Positions 9,255 to 20,083 of a stretch of DNA of 64,000 nucleotides are shown one piece after another. Under the pieces are notes generated by a model. It did not search any database and had not been told where the DNA came from. It was given only the letters and a program-made list of their open reading frames with translations. The DNA lies in assembly GCA_011109175.1 (NCBI GenBank), contig RDEW01000011.1, positions 242,193-306,192 of the forward strand, written 5' to 3'. Position numbers and translations under genes: made by a program. The stretch's first letter is position 1. Each line of letters begins with the position of its first letter. The DNA comes from Dicyema japonicum. Its lineage: Eukaryota > Dicyemida > Rhombozoa > Dicyemidae.

Positions 9255-9560
9255 AGGAACTATGCCACGTGGCGCCAACGTTAGTGTAGTACTTTGGTTA
9301 CATGAATTGAAGATTATTTGTTTGATTCCTCTGTTCCTCCTCTTCCCCTTTGGCTACAGGGAGCTTAAATTGTTAGTGTGCGTCATGTGGTTCACCATCT
9401 TTAGTGGCGCGGATATAATCCTAAATTATATCCAAAAGGACCATTACTCAACAACCATTTAGAGGAGTTTTTCCTGGACGGCACTTCCTTCAAGTTAGGC
9501 TTAGGCTTAGGTTGCATGCTAAGACTGCTGAGGGAGGACGGGATCACCTGAATTTTTTCA
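9255..9560 (+). repeat. Internally deleted LINE derivative, copy A
   Basis: Starts aactatgccacgtgg and is collinear with copy B at 53,487-53,790 over about 300 bp: a ttagtgt block, ttgaattgaagatt, gagctta-attgtt, gtgcgtcat-tggttc, ataatcctaaattatat, aaaaggaccatt and a 3' end coding for LREDGIT and a stop. The tandem ggcttaggcttagg in this copy is a small local expansion. The 5' part recurs before the endonuclease domain of the LINE at 23,330-25,900. Confidence 0.6.
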
Positions 9561-9564
9561 TTCT

Positions 9565-10115
9565 GGCTATGACGGTGTTTTCTGGTTCAATAATATTGAA
9601 TTGATAAAGAAATTTGTCATTTTCATGTTATCTTGTTCTTTTTACCGTATTGAATGCACGATATCTGCTTCAAATCTATTTTAAGAACATTTTCAGGAGT
9701 TTCTTGTTTGACTACATTAAGGCGCATTATGAAAGCACGTTCCGTATCTTTCATGACTTCATACTCTAAATGTCTCGCTGTTATCTTCTTCACATCATCA
9801 TAAAAGGTCTCTAAATTTTCATTTTCCAATTATATCCTGATTAACTGGGCTGTTTTCGTTACCATGTTGTTTTCTAGTGTCATAAAGTTCATCCTCAAGA
9901 CTGATTCTTTCGTCCCAGGCCACAAGTAGTTGCAATATCTATCTGTAAGTCATTAGAATGCCTATTTGCAATTTTGCAAACAATAAGTTTTAATGGTGAC
10001 CGAGAAACCTTTGCATCTCAGAGAACGAAAAACTTCTAAATTTCCGTATTAATTGGTACCCATTTACCCAAATTGACTATATCAGCCTTCATATAAGATT
10101 TCTTCCCTTTTCAGT
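9565..10115. other. Unassigned, possible retroelement remnant
   Basis: Contains a minus-strand 68-codon frame (9623-9829) beginning MENENLETFYDDVKK, lysine- and glutamate-rich, with no motif I recognise. Upstream on the same strand a second open piece reads WDERISLEDELYD. These may be parts of a decayed retroelement polyprotein; I see no short-intron gene. Confidence 0.3.
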
Positions 10116-10119
10116 AAGA

Positions 10120-10770
10120 CTTCCTTTAGAGATGCCATACTTTTTCACAAATAAACTGGCTCGTGGTGAATGCAGAGAAGTCGTCTACGTCACTATTTAC
10201 CTCGGACAAAAAATTGGGAAGGAAGACAGTCACCTTGAAAGTTAAACAAGGTCGGCATCCCTTTCCACAGATGTCAAAGGATCTTGGGTGTGACAATTGA
10301 TATGCATCTCTGTTTAACACCTCACGTAGAAAACATTCTATTGAATTGCGAGAAGAAAACTGAACGTATTGAAAACTTATTGGAAATATGGAAGAGTGGT
10401 ACTACCCAGTCTTGATGAACGTATACAAACAATACATCGAGCCATGTTTCTCATATGCATCGCCTCGTGGGGTCCGTCCATATCTTGGACAATATGAGGA
10501 AAATTGAGGAAATGCAAAAGAGGGCTTACAAAGTAACGGAGCGTTGGATTTGTGAAGAGCTTCGACCCGGACCTACGCCTCTGGAGCCCTTATGAGACTT
10601 GTCTCCAGATCACGGGGAAATTGGCCCTGAAAATTCGGGGCAGCCGTCCTCATGCGGGCACGAAGGAAGAACGACGGGCAAAGATTAGGTCTTTGTTAAA
10701 ATGCATCGGATCACGTGATAATTAGTTTTGTTTTACCGTGGTCTGGGTTAAATAAATAAAAATTTAACTT
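10120..10770 (+). mobile_element. Jockey-like LINE 3' fragment with tail
   Basis: Plus-strand pieces match the C-terminal part of the LINE at 52,504-53,480: an NAEKSST block, KQYIEPCFSYA, a KRAYKVTERW-type block, then a terminal stretch leading to GS(R)DN and stop, followed by ggtctgggttaaataaataaaaat as a 3' tail. Several stops. Confidence 0.65.
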
Positions 10771-10884
10771 TCTGGTCATACCCTTTCTAAATTTTCTAAG
10801 ACAAATTTAAAAATTACGAATTGTAACACTAATTTTCCCCCAGATAATTTCATTATTGCTATTCAAATAATAAAATCTCCTCAA

Positions 10885-11085
10885 AATTGAGGTTTTTGTC
10901 AATTACAAGTAAAGTTTTCCTTTTTTCCTGGCAAGTTCACATTCAAAATCACTTCTTTAGCATTTGTCTCCTGTCCATCGCTTTAGAAATATTTCTGTTT
11001 CAGTCACATGGAGAACTGATCACTTAATTAGTTGGTTTACTCCTTCTTTCTTGGTGTTCCCTTTTCGGGGTTAAATAAATAAATC
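10885..11085 (-). mobile_element. pogo/Tigger fragment and retroelement tail
   Basis: Minus-strand 10,890-10,960 is nearly identical to the start of the DDE transposase piece at 16,030-16,085 (gtgattttgaatgtgaactt). The adjoining sequence 10,960-11,025 recurs at 12,500-12,560. Positions 11,030-11,085 are a plus-strand LINE tail (ggtgttccc...ggggttaaataaataaa). Confidence 0.5.
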
Positions 11086-11109
11086 AGAGTGAAATACTTC
11101 GAAGTGGGG

Positions 11110-11625
11110 ATACCTGCAATGGCGTGCCTAGGGGGCTATAGGGGCAGTAGGGGGCAGCAGATCAAAGCCATAAAGCACACATTATTAAGTTATACTCACA
11201 GTGCTGAAGACTTAGAGCGCTCTGGTTTTATTTAATCGATGACAGATGCGCGTTCGCTGTGAATTCCCTAATCACTCTTCGTCATGAAGCGCAGTCAGTG
11301 ATATTCTCTTTGTTATGACGACGATGTCACCCTTGCGAAGCATAAAGTGTTTTGATTTTCGTGTGTATTGATTTCCTATAATTTAATCCGACAAATGAAG
11401 CGAATACAACCAACGGGGCTGAAAATCGCCGCAAAAAAAAAGCTCAGAGAAGCAGAAGATAATGCCACGAGAGGCTGTTCAGATGTGTGGACGAAGAAGC
11501 AACACGATCAATTGGATGTCGACAATTTTGAACCCACGGATGTCATCCAAGAGGGCATCAGAAATCCAGTTAACAAACAGCGCTACACTGATGGTGATAA
11601 TTCATTGCAAAATTGATTCCAGATT
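11110..11625 (+). mobile_element. hAT transposon 5' end, zinc-finger MYM-type lineage
   Basis: Begins near caatggcgtgcctaggggg, the kind of terminus seen in this hAT branch (CAGTGGCG...AGGGG), and continues into a frame opening MKRIQPTGLKIAAKKKLREAE, similar to the basic N termini of the matching transposases. It stops after about 80 codons and runs into a different element. Identity rests on terminus plus N-terminal style, so it is moderate. Confidence 0.45.
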
Positions 11626-11849
11626 ACGCTGATGCAAAATAACCCACAATGGTTCAATAAATTAAATATTATGCACCTCACTATTAATCAATATTTTATT
11701 TATTCATTTTATGATTTACAACATAATTTATTTAGTCACGGTTTTTTAAGATCCCCCTACACTATGGGAAGGCACGACCTTGGTGTTTTAAAAATGTTGG
11801 CACCGAACAGAGGAGGATAGAAAAGACAGATAACCAGAATCATCAGAGC

Positions 11850-12205
11850 ACGACAACTTTATGATGTAATGCTTTTTTAAGAAATTGAGGAAATCAAGAA
11901 GGATTAAGGGCAACTCTAACCGCAATCTTTGTGCTTTAAATAGAACTTTTGCGCAGTATAGTTAATGCAGAATAACCCATAATGGCTATTAATAACCACG
12001 ACCAAGGATCTCCTAGTTACGAAAAAAACCACATGCTGTTTATGGATGGCTTAAAAATATTCTCTCGAGAAGAAGACGCAACTATGAGGTTAACTCAATT
12101 TTTAAACCCGATGTACTTGAACGAAATGACCAAAAACCTGCTAATAGATCTGAATCTAATTTGCTTGACAATGTATGGATATGGCAGTTCCTATTTTAGT
12201 TAGTT
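11850..12205 (+). mobile_element. R4-like LINE reverse-transcriptase fragment
   Basis: Collinear with 37,150-37,330: a TAIFVL block, then NNHDQGSPSYEKNH and MLFMDGLKIFSREE. The latter is the catalytic (F/Y)xDD block with one Asp changed to Gly. The family is the R4/Dong-like LINE group with a C-terminal restriction-like endonuclease. The fragment carries stops and a lost catalytic residue. Confidence 0.65.
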
Positions 12206-12214
12206 AGTTGCCCG

Positions 12215-12555
12215 GACCTCACTAACATGTAGGAGGCCGACTGGCATCAAGCGTCTAATTGATAGTGTTGGTGTTGCTGGTCCGGAGAGGATTTGATTGA
12301 TGATATCCCTAAGGGAAGGCAAAACTCTGATTTATCTCAGAGGTGATAATGTCCGAAGCATGATTCTTCTGGAATCTTTATTGAGGTTTGTTTCTGAGTC
12401 GTCTATAGGGGGAGGGGGTTATCCAGCAGGTGGTTTCTTTTTAGGCGACGAATGACCCTAGTTTACATGAAATCATGAATCGTCTACGTCATGGTAGACT
12501 TTTGATCTTCTTTAGCATTTGTCTCCTGTCCATCACTGTAGAAAGATTTCTGTTT
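12215..12555. other. Unassigned retroelement debris
   Basis: Contains a repeat (12,500-12,560) shared with 10,960-11,025. The rest has no motif I can name, although its position and orientation suit the 3' part of the LINE that follows. Confidence 0.3.
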
Positions 12556-12558
12556 TAG

Positions 12559-13884
12559 TCACATGGATAACTTTTCAAATATCTTCACTTCAGGTTGAAC
12601 AGTAAACTGTCGACAATCGGAAGTAAAAACCGTAATGATGGATTTCGAAGGGGAAGGAGTAAGTTGATTGTCAAGTAGCCACGTTGTTGGAATATCGAGG
12701 TGTGGTTGTAACCTTGTCGAGGATTTCTCGATGATATTGTGTGTTTGAAGCAATTATTAAATCATCTGCGCAAGAAAGAATAAGGGGTTCTTATTTCTCA
12801 GGGATATTCCTCAAATGAAGGTCGGGGGAGATGGCAGAATTTTGTGGAACCCTACATGATAAATATCTGGAATAAGATTTCTTTGACATCACAAGAGTGT
12901 GATCCATTCTACATAAGGTGAGATCTGGGGAGGTATTTAAGTCCCCATGGCGTAAGGCGGTTCTTTCCGAATCGTCGGCCAATACAATGCAGTCGTTTCG
13001 AGTTTGCAATAGTTTATGAAAGAAGATTGAGGTTCCTGTTCCAGCAACTGCTCCATCTTTCCATGGAATTTCCACTGAGTCATATCCTTCCAGAATATAA
13101 TTCCTTCCTTCTCGAATCTTCGTCTCGTTGACTACCACGACATCTGCCTTGGCAGTCCTCATAAGTAGTGCTAGTTCATCATGCCTTTTCACCAAGGAGC
13201 GGGCATTCACCAGCACTAACTTTAGGTTTTTTTCAGATTTCTTTTTGGTGGCCTGGGCTCTCCATGGCCAGGTCCACCATTTCCCGTAAATCCACTCCTA
13301 GTGCATCACTTAATTCTTTCAGTCTTGTTATAATTCATTTAGTTCTTCTTTGATTCTTCCTGGTATCTTTTATTTGGTTTGCCAAACCGATTTCTTCGGT
13401 ATTAGCTGAAGAGAGCTTGTTAACCCTTGGAACAATAATTCTTTTTTCGTGTTAGTGTCTCAACTTTGTCGTCTATGACGTTCATAGATTTCAGATCTGC
13501 TTTTTGGACTTGGGGAATAAGCTTTCGCCTGGCCTCCATAAGCACAGGGCATCCTTCATACCTTGCACCGTGTTTTGCTGATCCGCAATTTATGCATTTC
13601 CGTTCAGAATCCATATCCATATTACATTTGGAGATGTCATGCTCTCCCGCGCAACGTAAACATCTTTTCTTTCCTGTGCACTGGTATGAAAAGTGACCGA
13701 TCTGCTGACAGTTATAGCAGATCGGCGGTCCTCTTCTCTTCCAATCCTTCCGAAAACGAATCAGTCCTGCCCTCCTTCTATTCGGAGTCTTATTCGCGAG
13801 AGGAATACTCTGAAGGCGAAGCACAGACGATGTGTGGACATGTGGGATAGGATAACTTTGAAAAATAATATCGATGCTATCCAA
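12559..13884 (-). mobile_element. Jockey-like LINE with ORF1, internally deleted
   Basis: Read from 13,884 downward: an ORF1 C-terminal part with three Cys clusters (CYNCQQIGHFSYQC, CLRCAGEHDISKC, CINCGSAKHGARYEGC), the nucleic-acid-binding knuckles of jockey-like ORF1; then, from 13,216, an ORF2 start with the endonuclease opening LVNARSLVKRHDEL and the catalytic-Glu block VVVNETKIREG; then, near 12,850, the reverse-transcriptase block VPQNSAISPDL followed by SCADDLIIAS. The middle of ORF2 is missing, so about 2 kb was deleted. The end abuts a plus-strand LINE near 13,780-13,880, and the two frames overlap there on opposite strands. Confidence 0.75.
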
Positions 13885-15545
13885 AAAGTTCTACAGAGAG
13901 CCTGGAAGTTGTACTCCGAAAACCAAGTTAGGAAAGCAGCCTCGAAAGTGCACTGGAAGAATCATTGTACTGGCGGATCAAGATGGAAGAACAATTCCCC
14001 TGGAAAGTGTACCGTCAGTATTCAGGAAACAATTAGAAAACATACAGGGAGTAGACCCCGCCAGTATTATATCTGAAAAATTCTCAGAAGAAATATCTAG
14101 TTCTATGGATTACTCCATAGACGATCTGAATAGTATGGTAGAGGAAATCACCTTGGCAGAAGTCAGGACTGCTATACGGGAGTGCAAAAACAAGGCTCCT
14201 GGATTTGATAGCATTCCGATGACTATGTTTAAAGAAGGATCCGATGAATTGCTATCTGTTCTACAAAAGATGTATAACGCGAGTTTCAAGCTCGGACATT
14301 CCCCTTCACTATGGAAGCAATCAATTGTATAGATGATCCCTAAACCCGGAAACTCGAGGAAAGATCCTCTTAGTTATAGGCTATGAGCCTTATCTGCTCT
14401 ACATCGAAGATTATGGAACGGATTTTTTCAAGAAATTGAATCAATATATAGAAAAGATCAATTTTCTACAGTGTTACCAATGGGGTTTTCGGCCAGATGG
14501 ATCGTGCGGAAATTGCATTCACTCTCTAAACTATGAGATTGCAAATGCTTTTGAGAAGAGGAGCCAGTTGAGCCTTGTCTGCCTTGACATCTCTAAGGCT
14601 TTCGACAGTGTATGGCACGAGGCCTTATTCTGTCAATTGGTTCGATCAAAAATTTCAAGACAAATGTTCCTATGGCTGAAGAACCTGTTGACTGGGAGGG
14701 TATCAAACGTGGTGGTTGGTGGAAGATATTCCGAAGATATATTGTTTAAAAGAGGAGTGCCGCAGGGGTCTATTCTAAGCCCTCTATTATTCAACATATT
14801 TATGGAAGACTTTCCTTCTCCACAGAGACGTTAGGACCAGGCTGATGATATATGCGGATGACATCTTAATCCTAGACTCATCTCTGAAGGCCTACATCTC
14901 TGAGCGACGAATCGGGGCTTTTATCGACAGAGTTCAGGTTTGGTGCGATAGGAGAGGGATGAAACTATCTACAGAAAAATCCAGTTACTTGCGAATATGC
15001 AGGCTGGGTCGACAACAGAGAGAGTATACGCTATGGATACCTAGAGTCTCTAGCCTGAAATACCTGGGAATTGCAGTGGATGGAAGAGGATCGTATCGGA
15101 AGGACATCGAGGAGCGGAGAAGAAGGCCGTTCAAGCGATGTTCTGCTCCAGAAAACTTATGTGGATGCCGATACAATGCTCTATATCTTCCGAATGTGAT
15201 TCTCCCAAGACTGATATACGGATGCGAAAGATGGTTTTACTCCCTCGAGAAAAAGGATTCTCGTTCGCCTGGAGAAAACAAGGCGAGCGGCGATAAAAAT
15301 ATCTCTGAGGAGGAAATTACATGAAAGCCTTTCCGAGGAAGAGAATAGCCTTGTCAGGCCGGTAAAAATAGATATCGAAGTAAGGTTGGGTAACCAGCTT
15401 TACAATACGTATTAAATGGACGACTACAATGGAGATGGGATACGTGTAAAGTGTCCAGGCCGCAAAGGCGGACACGATTAAAATCCCTTTAACTAACTCC
15501 TTACTTACTTTGGAATAAATTTGATTTGATTTGATTTGATTGAGG
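13780..15545 (+). mobile_element. R1-like LINE reverse transcriptase with (TTGAT)n tail
   Basis: Plus-strand frames give TLAEVRTAIRECKNKAPGFD, then WGFRPDGSC, CLDISKAFDSVWH with the first catalytic Asp, RGVPQGSILSPLLFNIF, IYADDILIL with the catalytic Asp pair, and a LKYLGIAVD thumb block. Three frame changes are needed (near 14,330, 14,430 and 14,840). The 3' region ends in a short TTGAT repeat at 15,518-15,541, probably the element's own tail. The upstream endonuclease is missing. Confidence 0.8.
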
Positions 15546-15990
15546 CGGTTCTTTTGTGTGAATGTGGATAATTCAAAACCATGAGGTTCTTTAATTCCAT
15601 TGATGTGTGGAAACCCTTTGGTCGGACATATCACGAAAATTAAAGAGGGTTTGTGACAACTAGATGGATGGGGAATGCACAAATTAATGACGGTGTCAAT
15701 TATCAATGTTGCACGTGTAGTGTCCGTTGTGTTAATGAAGAGAATTGAATCCCGCACCATAGTCAGTACAATTTCAACCGTTTGAGCCATTCAATTGGTC
15801 AGCATGTATATAGGAGAATCCTTTGAATCTTTGTGTTGATTTTGAAGAAATTAGACGAGCTTCTTGAAGAAGTAAGATGTCCACGTTGTGAGCAGTCAGA
15901 AACAGCACAAGTTCATCTCGTTTACTAGAGATTTCATTTGTAGACTATTAAGGCCTTTAAAAGGACCATGGTTATGTTCCACGTCTCCAG
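15545..15990 (-). mobile_element. LINE endonuclease fragment
   Basis: The minus strand encodes VDILLLQEARL, the catalytic-Glu block of apurinic-type LINE endonucleases, then FKGFSYIHADQ. A later 80-codon open stretch (from 15,790 down) shows no clear motif. A separate truncated insertion, opposite in orientation to the LINE before it. Confidence 0.55.
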
Positions 15991-16019
15991 GAAGAAATAG
16001 TGACTTGAATAAAGGTAAT

Positions 16020-16310
16020 TCCGTCTTAAAGTGATTTTGAATGTGAACTTGCCAGGAAAAAAAACTTTACTTGTGATTGACCAATGTCCTTCTCATAAAA
16101 TCATACTCACTTTGAAGTTCATAGAAATTCTTTTTGTCTCCAAGAACTCCCTTGTTGTTGCAATAAATGGAATCATAAATGCTTTAAGACGATCTCACGG
16201 TTTTAAAAATAAACGATATAATCGAAAAAATTGAGGCAGGAGAAAATGTCAGAATGTAATTAATGCAATCAGCCTCAAAACTGCTGCGAGATTTACTTGC
16301 TTGGAATAAA
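16020..16310 (+). mobile_element. pogo/Tigger-type DDE transposase fragment
   Basis: The frame reads LPGKKTLLVIDQCPSH, the second catalytic-Asp block of DDE_1 transposases (LLxIDNCPxH in relatives), then IEILFVSKNSLVV and INGIINALRR, matching the block around the third acidic residue. The third acidic residue itself appears lost. No termini recognised with certainty; see the inverted-repeat unit beside it. Confidence 0.65.
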
Positions 16311-16316
16311 TTAACG

Positions 16317-16538
16317 GATCACCTGTAAAGTAGCCCCCCCCCCCGGCACAGGCCACAATATCCCCAATAGTGAAGGAATGTGTGTTTACCTGGGTACAAT
16401 CATTTGGTCGGATAAATGGAAAGGATAATCTCAATATTAACAAGTTTCTTGGAATTTCGAACACCTGACTGTAAATCATACTTTACGGTGGCTACTTTAC
16501 GGTTGTATCGAAAAGGGGGGCTGCTTTACATGTGATCC
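16317..16538. mobile_element. Short inverted-repeat element with poly-C ends
   Basis: The left end reads ggatcacctgtaaagtag followed by a run of C; the right end, reverse-complemented, reads ggatcacatgtaaagcag followed by a run of C. The roughly 25-bp inverted termini bound about 220 bp with no coding capacity, as in a MITE. I see no clear target duplication, and the C/G runs are assembly-sensitive. Confidence 0.5.
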
Positions 16539-16559
16539 AAAAACTATTATCTACACGAT

Positions 16560-16705
16560 TAGAAATTGTTTTCGGCGTATTTATTTATTAACCCGGATAC
16601 ACCGAGAAAGAAGTTAAAGTAAAAAACTAATTAAGTGTATCCAGTTTCCACTTTTACAGAAACAGTCCATCCGGAATCAACATAAAGGGTCCATACTTTC
16701 AGTTG
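16560..16705 (-). repeat. Tail-repeat family B, partial copy
   Basis: On the minus strand it carries the gtggaaactggatacactta, attagtt, cttctttctcggtgta and ccgggttaataaataaa blocks found also at 18,640-18,845, 54,830-55,000 and 56,590-56,815. It is probably a SINE or the 3' end of a LINE; no A or B box seen here. Confidence 0.5.
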
Positions 16706-16739
16706 TTGGAGCAAATCAGCAGATTTTGGAACCTGTCCC

Positions 16740-17390
16740 TGTATTATTTATATATTTTGAATATGTCCTCAATGATTGATTTAGAGTGAAATATATTCGC
16801 ATATAGTAGACAAAACAAAAAAGTGGGATTCCCTCATGGAGCAACGTTTGTAAGATAATTGGAAAAATGTGAAATTTTGCAGGTTACAATAAATTGCTGA
16901 TCAGTAGAAAATTAAAAAGCCAAAAGTTAAGGCTGATATCAAAAAAGGTTTTGAAATAACAAAATGTCGTTAAAATGATCTTTACTATGATATCACGATT
17001 GAGAGTCCTGTTATAACTTAGCTAGTTTCTATCCAATAAAAGTCTGATGTTTCTTTTGTGGTAGTATCTTCAAAGATTTGTATGGAAATGGTTGTATCAT
17101 CTGTAGAATGGTCAAGGAGTGGCATGGGCGGGTGGTCCCATGGAACTTGAGACACGCATTTGTAGAAGGTCAAAGATTAAAAGAGACGCGGGTAGTCCTC
17201 CTACACACACTGGCCCTCTATCCGTCTCTTGAATGGGCAAAGTTACTTCGATAAATAGTCAATTAGAGATAAATTTTCTTGAAAACATCTAAAATGTTAA
17301 TCACAATTATATTTTTAAAAAATTATATAATTTTTATTTATTTTAAATAAATTTAATTTAATTTGAATTAAGCGCTAATTTTGATAACAC
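16740..17390. other. Intergenic sequence upstream of PC4
   Basis: AT-rich, with a decayed GC-richer patch at 17,100-17,230 that looks like old retroelement sequence. The last 100 bp before the PC4 start is almost pure A/T and may include its promoter; no specific box is assignable. Confidence 0.35.
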
Positions 17391-17395
17391 TTGAG

Positions 17396-17745
17396 ATGGA
17401 GTCTAAAAAGAGAGCTCGTTTAAATCCTGAAACAGAAGTATCTTATTAAATATCTATTAATAGGAAGATTCAAATGCAGAGAATTGTGAATCTAAGAAGG
17501 ATCCACCAAATTCTTTTAAAGTAACAGAAAATAATATTATAGCTATCCAATACTCGATTTGTTTCTATATCAGAATTTAAGGGAAAAACCTATGTTGATA
17601 TTAGGGAGTATTATCGCCCTGACGATACTTTAAAGCCAACAAAAAAAGGTTATATATGTCTTTATTCTAAGGAATTAGCCTATCAATTGACCAATGGAAG
17701 TTACTTTGTTCTCACGTTGACGAAATTAACGGTTTATTAAATTAG
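17396..17745 (+). CDS. SUB1: PC4/SUB1 transcriptional coactivator
   Basis: PC4 is a nuclear single-strand-DNA-binding coactivator of RNA polymerase II that acts as a dimer. Exons: 17,396-17,437, 17,464-17,520, 17,543-17,648, 17,672-17,745, with GT-AG introns of 26, 22 and 23 bp. Spliced protein is 92 residues. The N terminus (MESKKRARLNPETEEDSNAE) is short, basic then acidic and Ser-rich, like the regulatory tail of PC4. The C-terminal domain is complete: FVSISEFKGKTYVDIREYY, KPTKKGISLSIDQW, and a final helix CSHVDEINGLL. The beta-strand residues and the K-P-x-K-K-G-I-S-L turn match the family closely. The start is the first ATG and gives the expected short tail. No truncation or frame break. 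Confidence 0.96.
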
Positions 17746-17762
17746 TTATTATTTGGTTACAA

Positions 17763-18057
17763 TTTTTGTTTGCTTAAATAGGTTTTTTGTTCCATTTGAA
17801 ATTCGATAGTTTTATTAAACCTCCGAAGTGATTTAAATTAGTAAGCAGCTCTCGGGTTGTTTGCATTGTTGGCTTTAAAGTATAGTTATCCATCTTCTAG
17901 GATTTCCCTCCTCCTTTTTCGCTATCAAGGATGGTACGTAAGAAGGGAAGCGATTTGGATCACAAAATCCTCGATATTTGGCTCGACGAACATGAATACG
18001 AACTGTCCTCTTATGGTAGCGTATTTTTAAGGGTTTCGATTTATTAAAAAACTGCAC
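17763..18057 (-). CDS. Possible small gene, unknown
   Basis: Two adjoining open stretches on the minus strand: one basic (RTVRIHVRRAKYRGFCDPNR, 18,057 down to about 17,935) and one reading MQTTRELLTNLNHFGG near 17,860. They could be joined by a GT-AG intron of about 41 bp, longer than others here. I do not recognise the product; it would lie tail-to-tail with PC4. Could be chance. Confidence 0.2.
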
Positions 18058-18060
18058 TTA

Positions 18061-18185
18061 TACTCAGAGCCATATTAGCTATAGCTCCGATCAGGCAGGA
18101 CACAAAGTAAAGAACAGTTATTATAGCCAATCGATGAGGGAGAACCAAGGAATGCTCTTCAGGTGCATGTCCTATATAGAAGATT
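18061..18185 (-). mobile_element. tRNA-derived SINE, 3' part
   Basis: Matches the 3' half of the SINE at 1439-1759 on the minus strand (gaagagcattccttggttct, then acigttctttac-type block, tgtgtcctgcctgatcgg, agctaatatggctc). The promoter boxes are not present. Confidence 0.6.
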
Positions 18186-18419
18186 CGATTTATTGAAAAA
18201 CCCGTAATTAATCCATTTTAGCTTTGTGAAAATTCGGTATTTTTACACGAAGTGTATGCCATAATAAATTATTCATATTAGTTTAAAAATAAAATTTTAT
18301 CACTTAAGTGATCCTATTTCAGACAGAATTTTTTATTTCCCCGTTAATTGAGTTCGAATGGACTGACGGGTGATTTTAGTGACACATTTTGTATCTCTTT
18401 TTCACTAAAATTTTTTAAC

Positions 18420-18560
18420 GAGTACCGGACAAATGTGTCTTCGGCCCCAGTTCGAATCTTGCTCTGTACATTCCGGCTGAAGGTTCCACGCATCTATGAT
18501 GCTTTCGCTCAACGACTGACGCTGTTATCAGTGAAAATTTCACTGCGGAACCAGACTCAC
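18420..18560 (+). mobile_element. tRNA-derived SINE, middle part
   Basis: Contains the B-box-like AGTTCGAATCTTG, then gctgaaggttccacgcatct, the gatgcttt-gctcaacgactgac block and ttatcagtgaaaatttcact, in the same order as the full SINE. The A-box end and the tail are missing or decayed. Confidence 0.65.
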
Positions 18561-18564
18561 ACTA

Positions 18565-18848
18565 AACATTGTTCCTGGGGCAGAATCTCCCACTTTGTCC
18601 AAGATTTATCTTTTTTCTATTTCTCCTCTTCCTTTTTTCCACTAAAGTGGCATCATGCAATTAACCTGTCTCAGGTCAAGCGCTATGGTGACACAACAAA
18701 AAATCATTTTGCACTTTCTCACTTCACTGGAAAGGTTCCCACAACTGTGAGTACTGGACGTTTTCTTCCCTGGATTGACTTGTGTGACATTATGCAGTCG
18801 TGGTAACTGGATACATTTAATTAGTCGTCAACTATTAACTCTATAAAT
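18565..18848 (+). repeat. Tail-repeat family B, long copy
   Basis: Shares with 54,830-55,000 and 56,590-56,815 the sequence cacctgtctcagg-type start, tatggtgacac, cacttcactggaaaggtt, cacaactg, gtaactggatacattta and attagtcgtcaactattaa. Adjoins a SINE fragment on its left. No coding capacity recognised. Confidence 0.55.
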
Positions 18849-18849
18849 A

Positions 18850-19285
18850 TATTCGAGGTTAATGAATTAAATTAGATCGTAAGATGGAATGCGCTAGCAA
18901 ACTCGAAAACTGCTTACTAATTTACGAAGGGAAGAGCATTACAGGAATCTCGACCCGGCCGGACTCGTCCTCTCTCTTGTCAGTCAGGATCACTTAGTTG
19001 AGAACTTTAATTTTTTTCTCTTTGAACCAGTGATCTGGGGTAATAATAACAATAATTTATAACACTTTTTTCTTTATTTGTTTAGTAATGATTAGGGCCA
19101 GAAAATTGCAAATATTTCAAAAATTTACATTATGGAAAAATAAACGACATTATTGTAATACGAAATTAAATATTCCTGAACATTTTCAGGTTTAGAGTTT
19201 CGCATTTTTATTCAAATTTTCGTCAAGAGATATCATTGCCCTTTCAACCGAGGCTGAGCTTCTGAAACAAGAATACTCTTGATTT
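18850..19285. other. AT-rich spacer with a retroelement tail
   Basis: Positions 18,990-19,050 carry tctctttgaaccagtgatct and a TAA-type repeat, also found at 32,635-32,685; this is the 3' tail of a retroelement. The rest has no recognised feature. Confidence 0.4.
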
Positions 19286-19289
19286 CTGA

Positions 19290-20010
19290 AGCTTTTTTGA
19301 TTTAATAATTTTTTTGCACCGATCTGATAAAAATCTCATGCTGTTCAGATCTGCATATGCTTTTTCAATTGAATAATCGAGTAGTTATGTATTTGAAATC
19401 ATTTTAATTAACATCAAATTTTGGTTAAACTTGAAAACAACATGGGAATATTAACTGATTCTTTGGCGAAACATTTTTGATTAAAACTTATCTCCTTCAA
19501 ATTCAGAGACAATTTTAATAATTTCTGGTAGATTCTGGGAGTAATATTTGGCTGCTTTTAGCCAGCTTGTGACAAAAACTTAGTGTGGATTTCCTATTTT
19601 TGAGAACATTTCCTAGCGTCGTTTGTTCTTCGCCGTGGCAGCCTTTAAAGAAGAAATCAAGTTATAAACATCTGTGAAGTAGGATTTTATTCTTAGAGCA
19701 CAATTGTGTAATAGAAGCGTAACACAAGTCACGTGGAAAAGATTTTGGTATATCAATTTCATTGATGCCCCAGCTAAAATTAAAATTATTCCTATCACTT
19801 TTCATACATCTTACGGCATCTGTGACAAATAAAACGAACTTTTCACGTTCGATTGAAAATTTCTTTATTATTTCACAAACTTCAACACAAACTGTTGAAT
19901 TTAAGTTGCTACACGATATCAGATGAAGATTTTTTCGGAGATTTTCCCAATCAGAGTAATTAAAAAGCGAGTTCGTTGACTTGAGCTTCACCACAAAACA
20001 GAGAAACATT
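19290..20010 (-). mobile_element. hAT-like transposase fragment
   Basis: Minus-strand frames give EKFVLFVTDAVRCMK, then NLFHVTCVTLLLHNC, then a DVYNLISSLKAA block, then WLKAAKYYSQNLPEI. In the same order, relatives of this transposase group have FVTDAxxYM, LIHVTCLAHALHR, DVDxLISxxKK and WLxAAxYYxENF. Two frame changes are needed. The catalytic His-rich block is partly altered (LLLHNC). Dead copy. Confidence 0.65.
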
Positions 20011-20083
20011 TACCACTATTCAATATTTTCAAAAATAACATTAATTGCTTCTGAATAGTTTTATTTTACATTTCGATATTTTT

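Noticed and set aside
15518-15541. A telomere-like repeat at (TTGAT)n.
   Set aside because: It lies at the 3' end of a LINE in the expected orientation and is only about 24 bp long.
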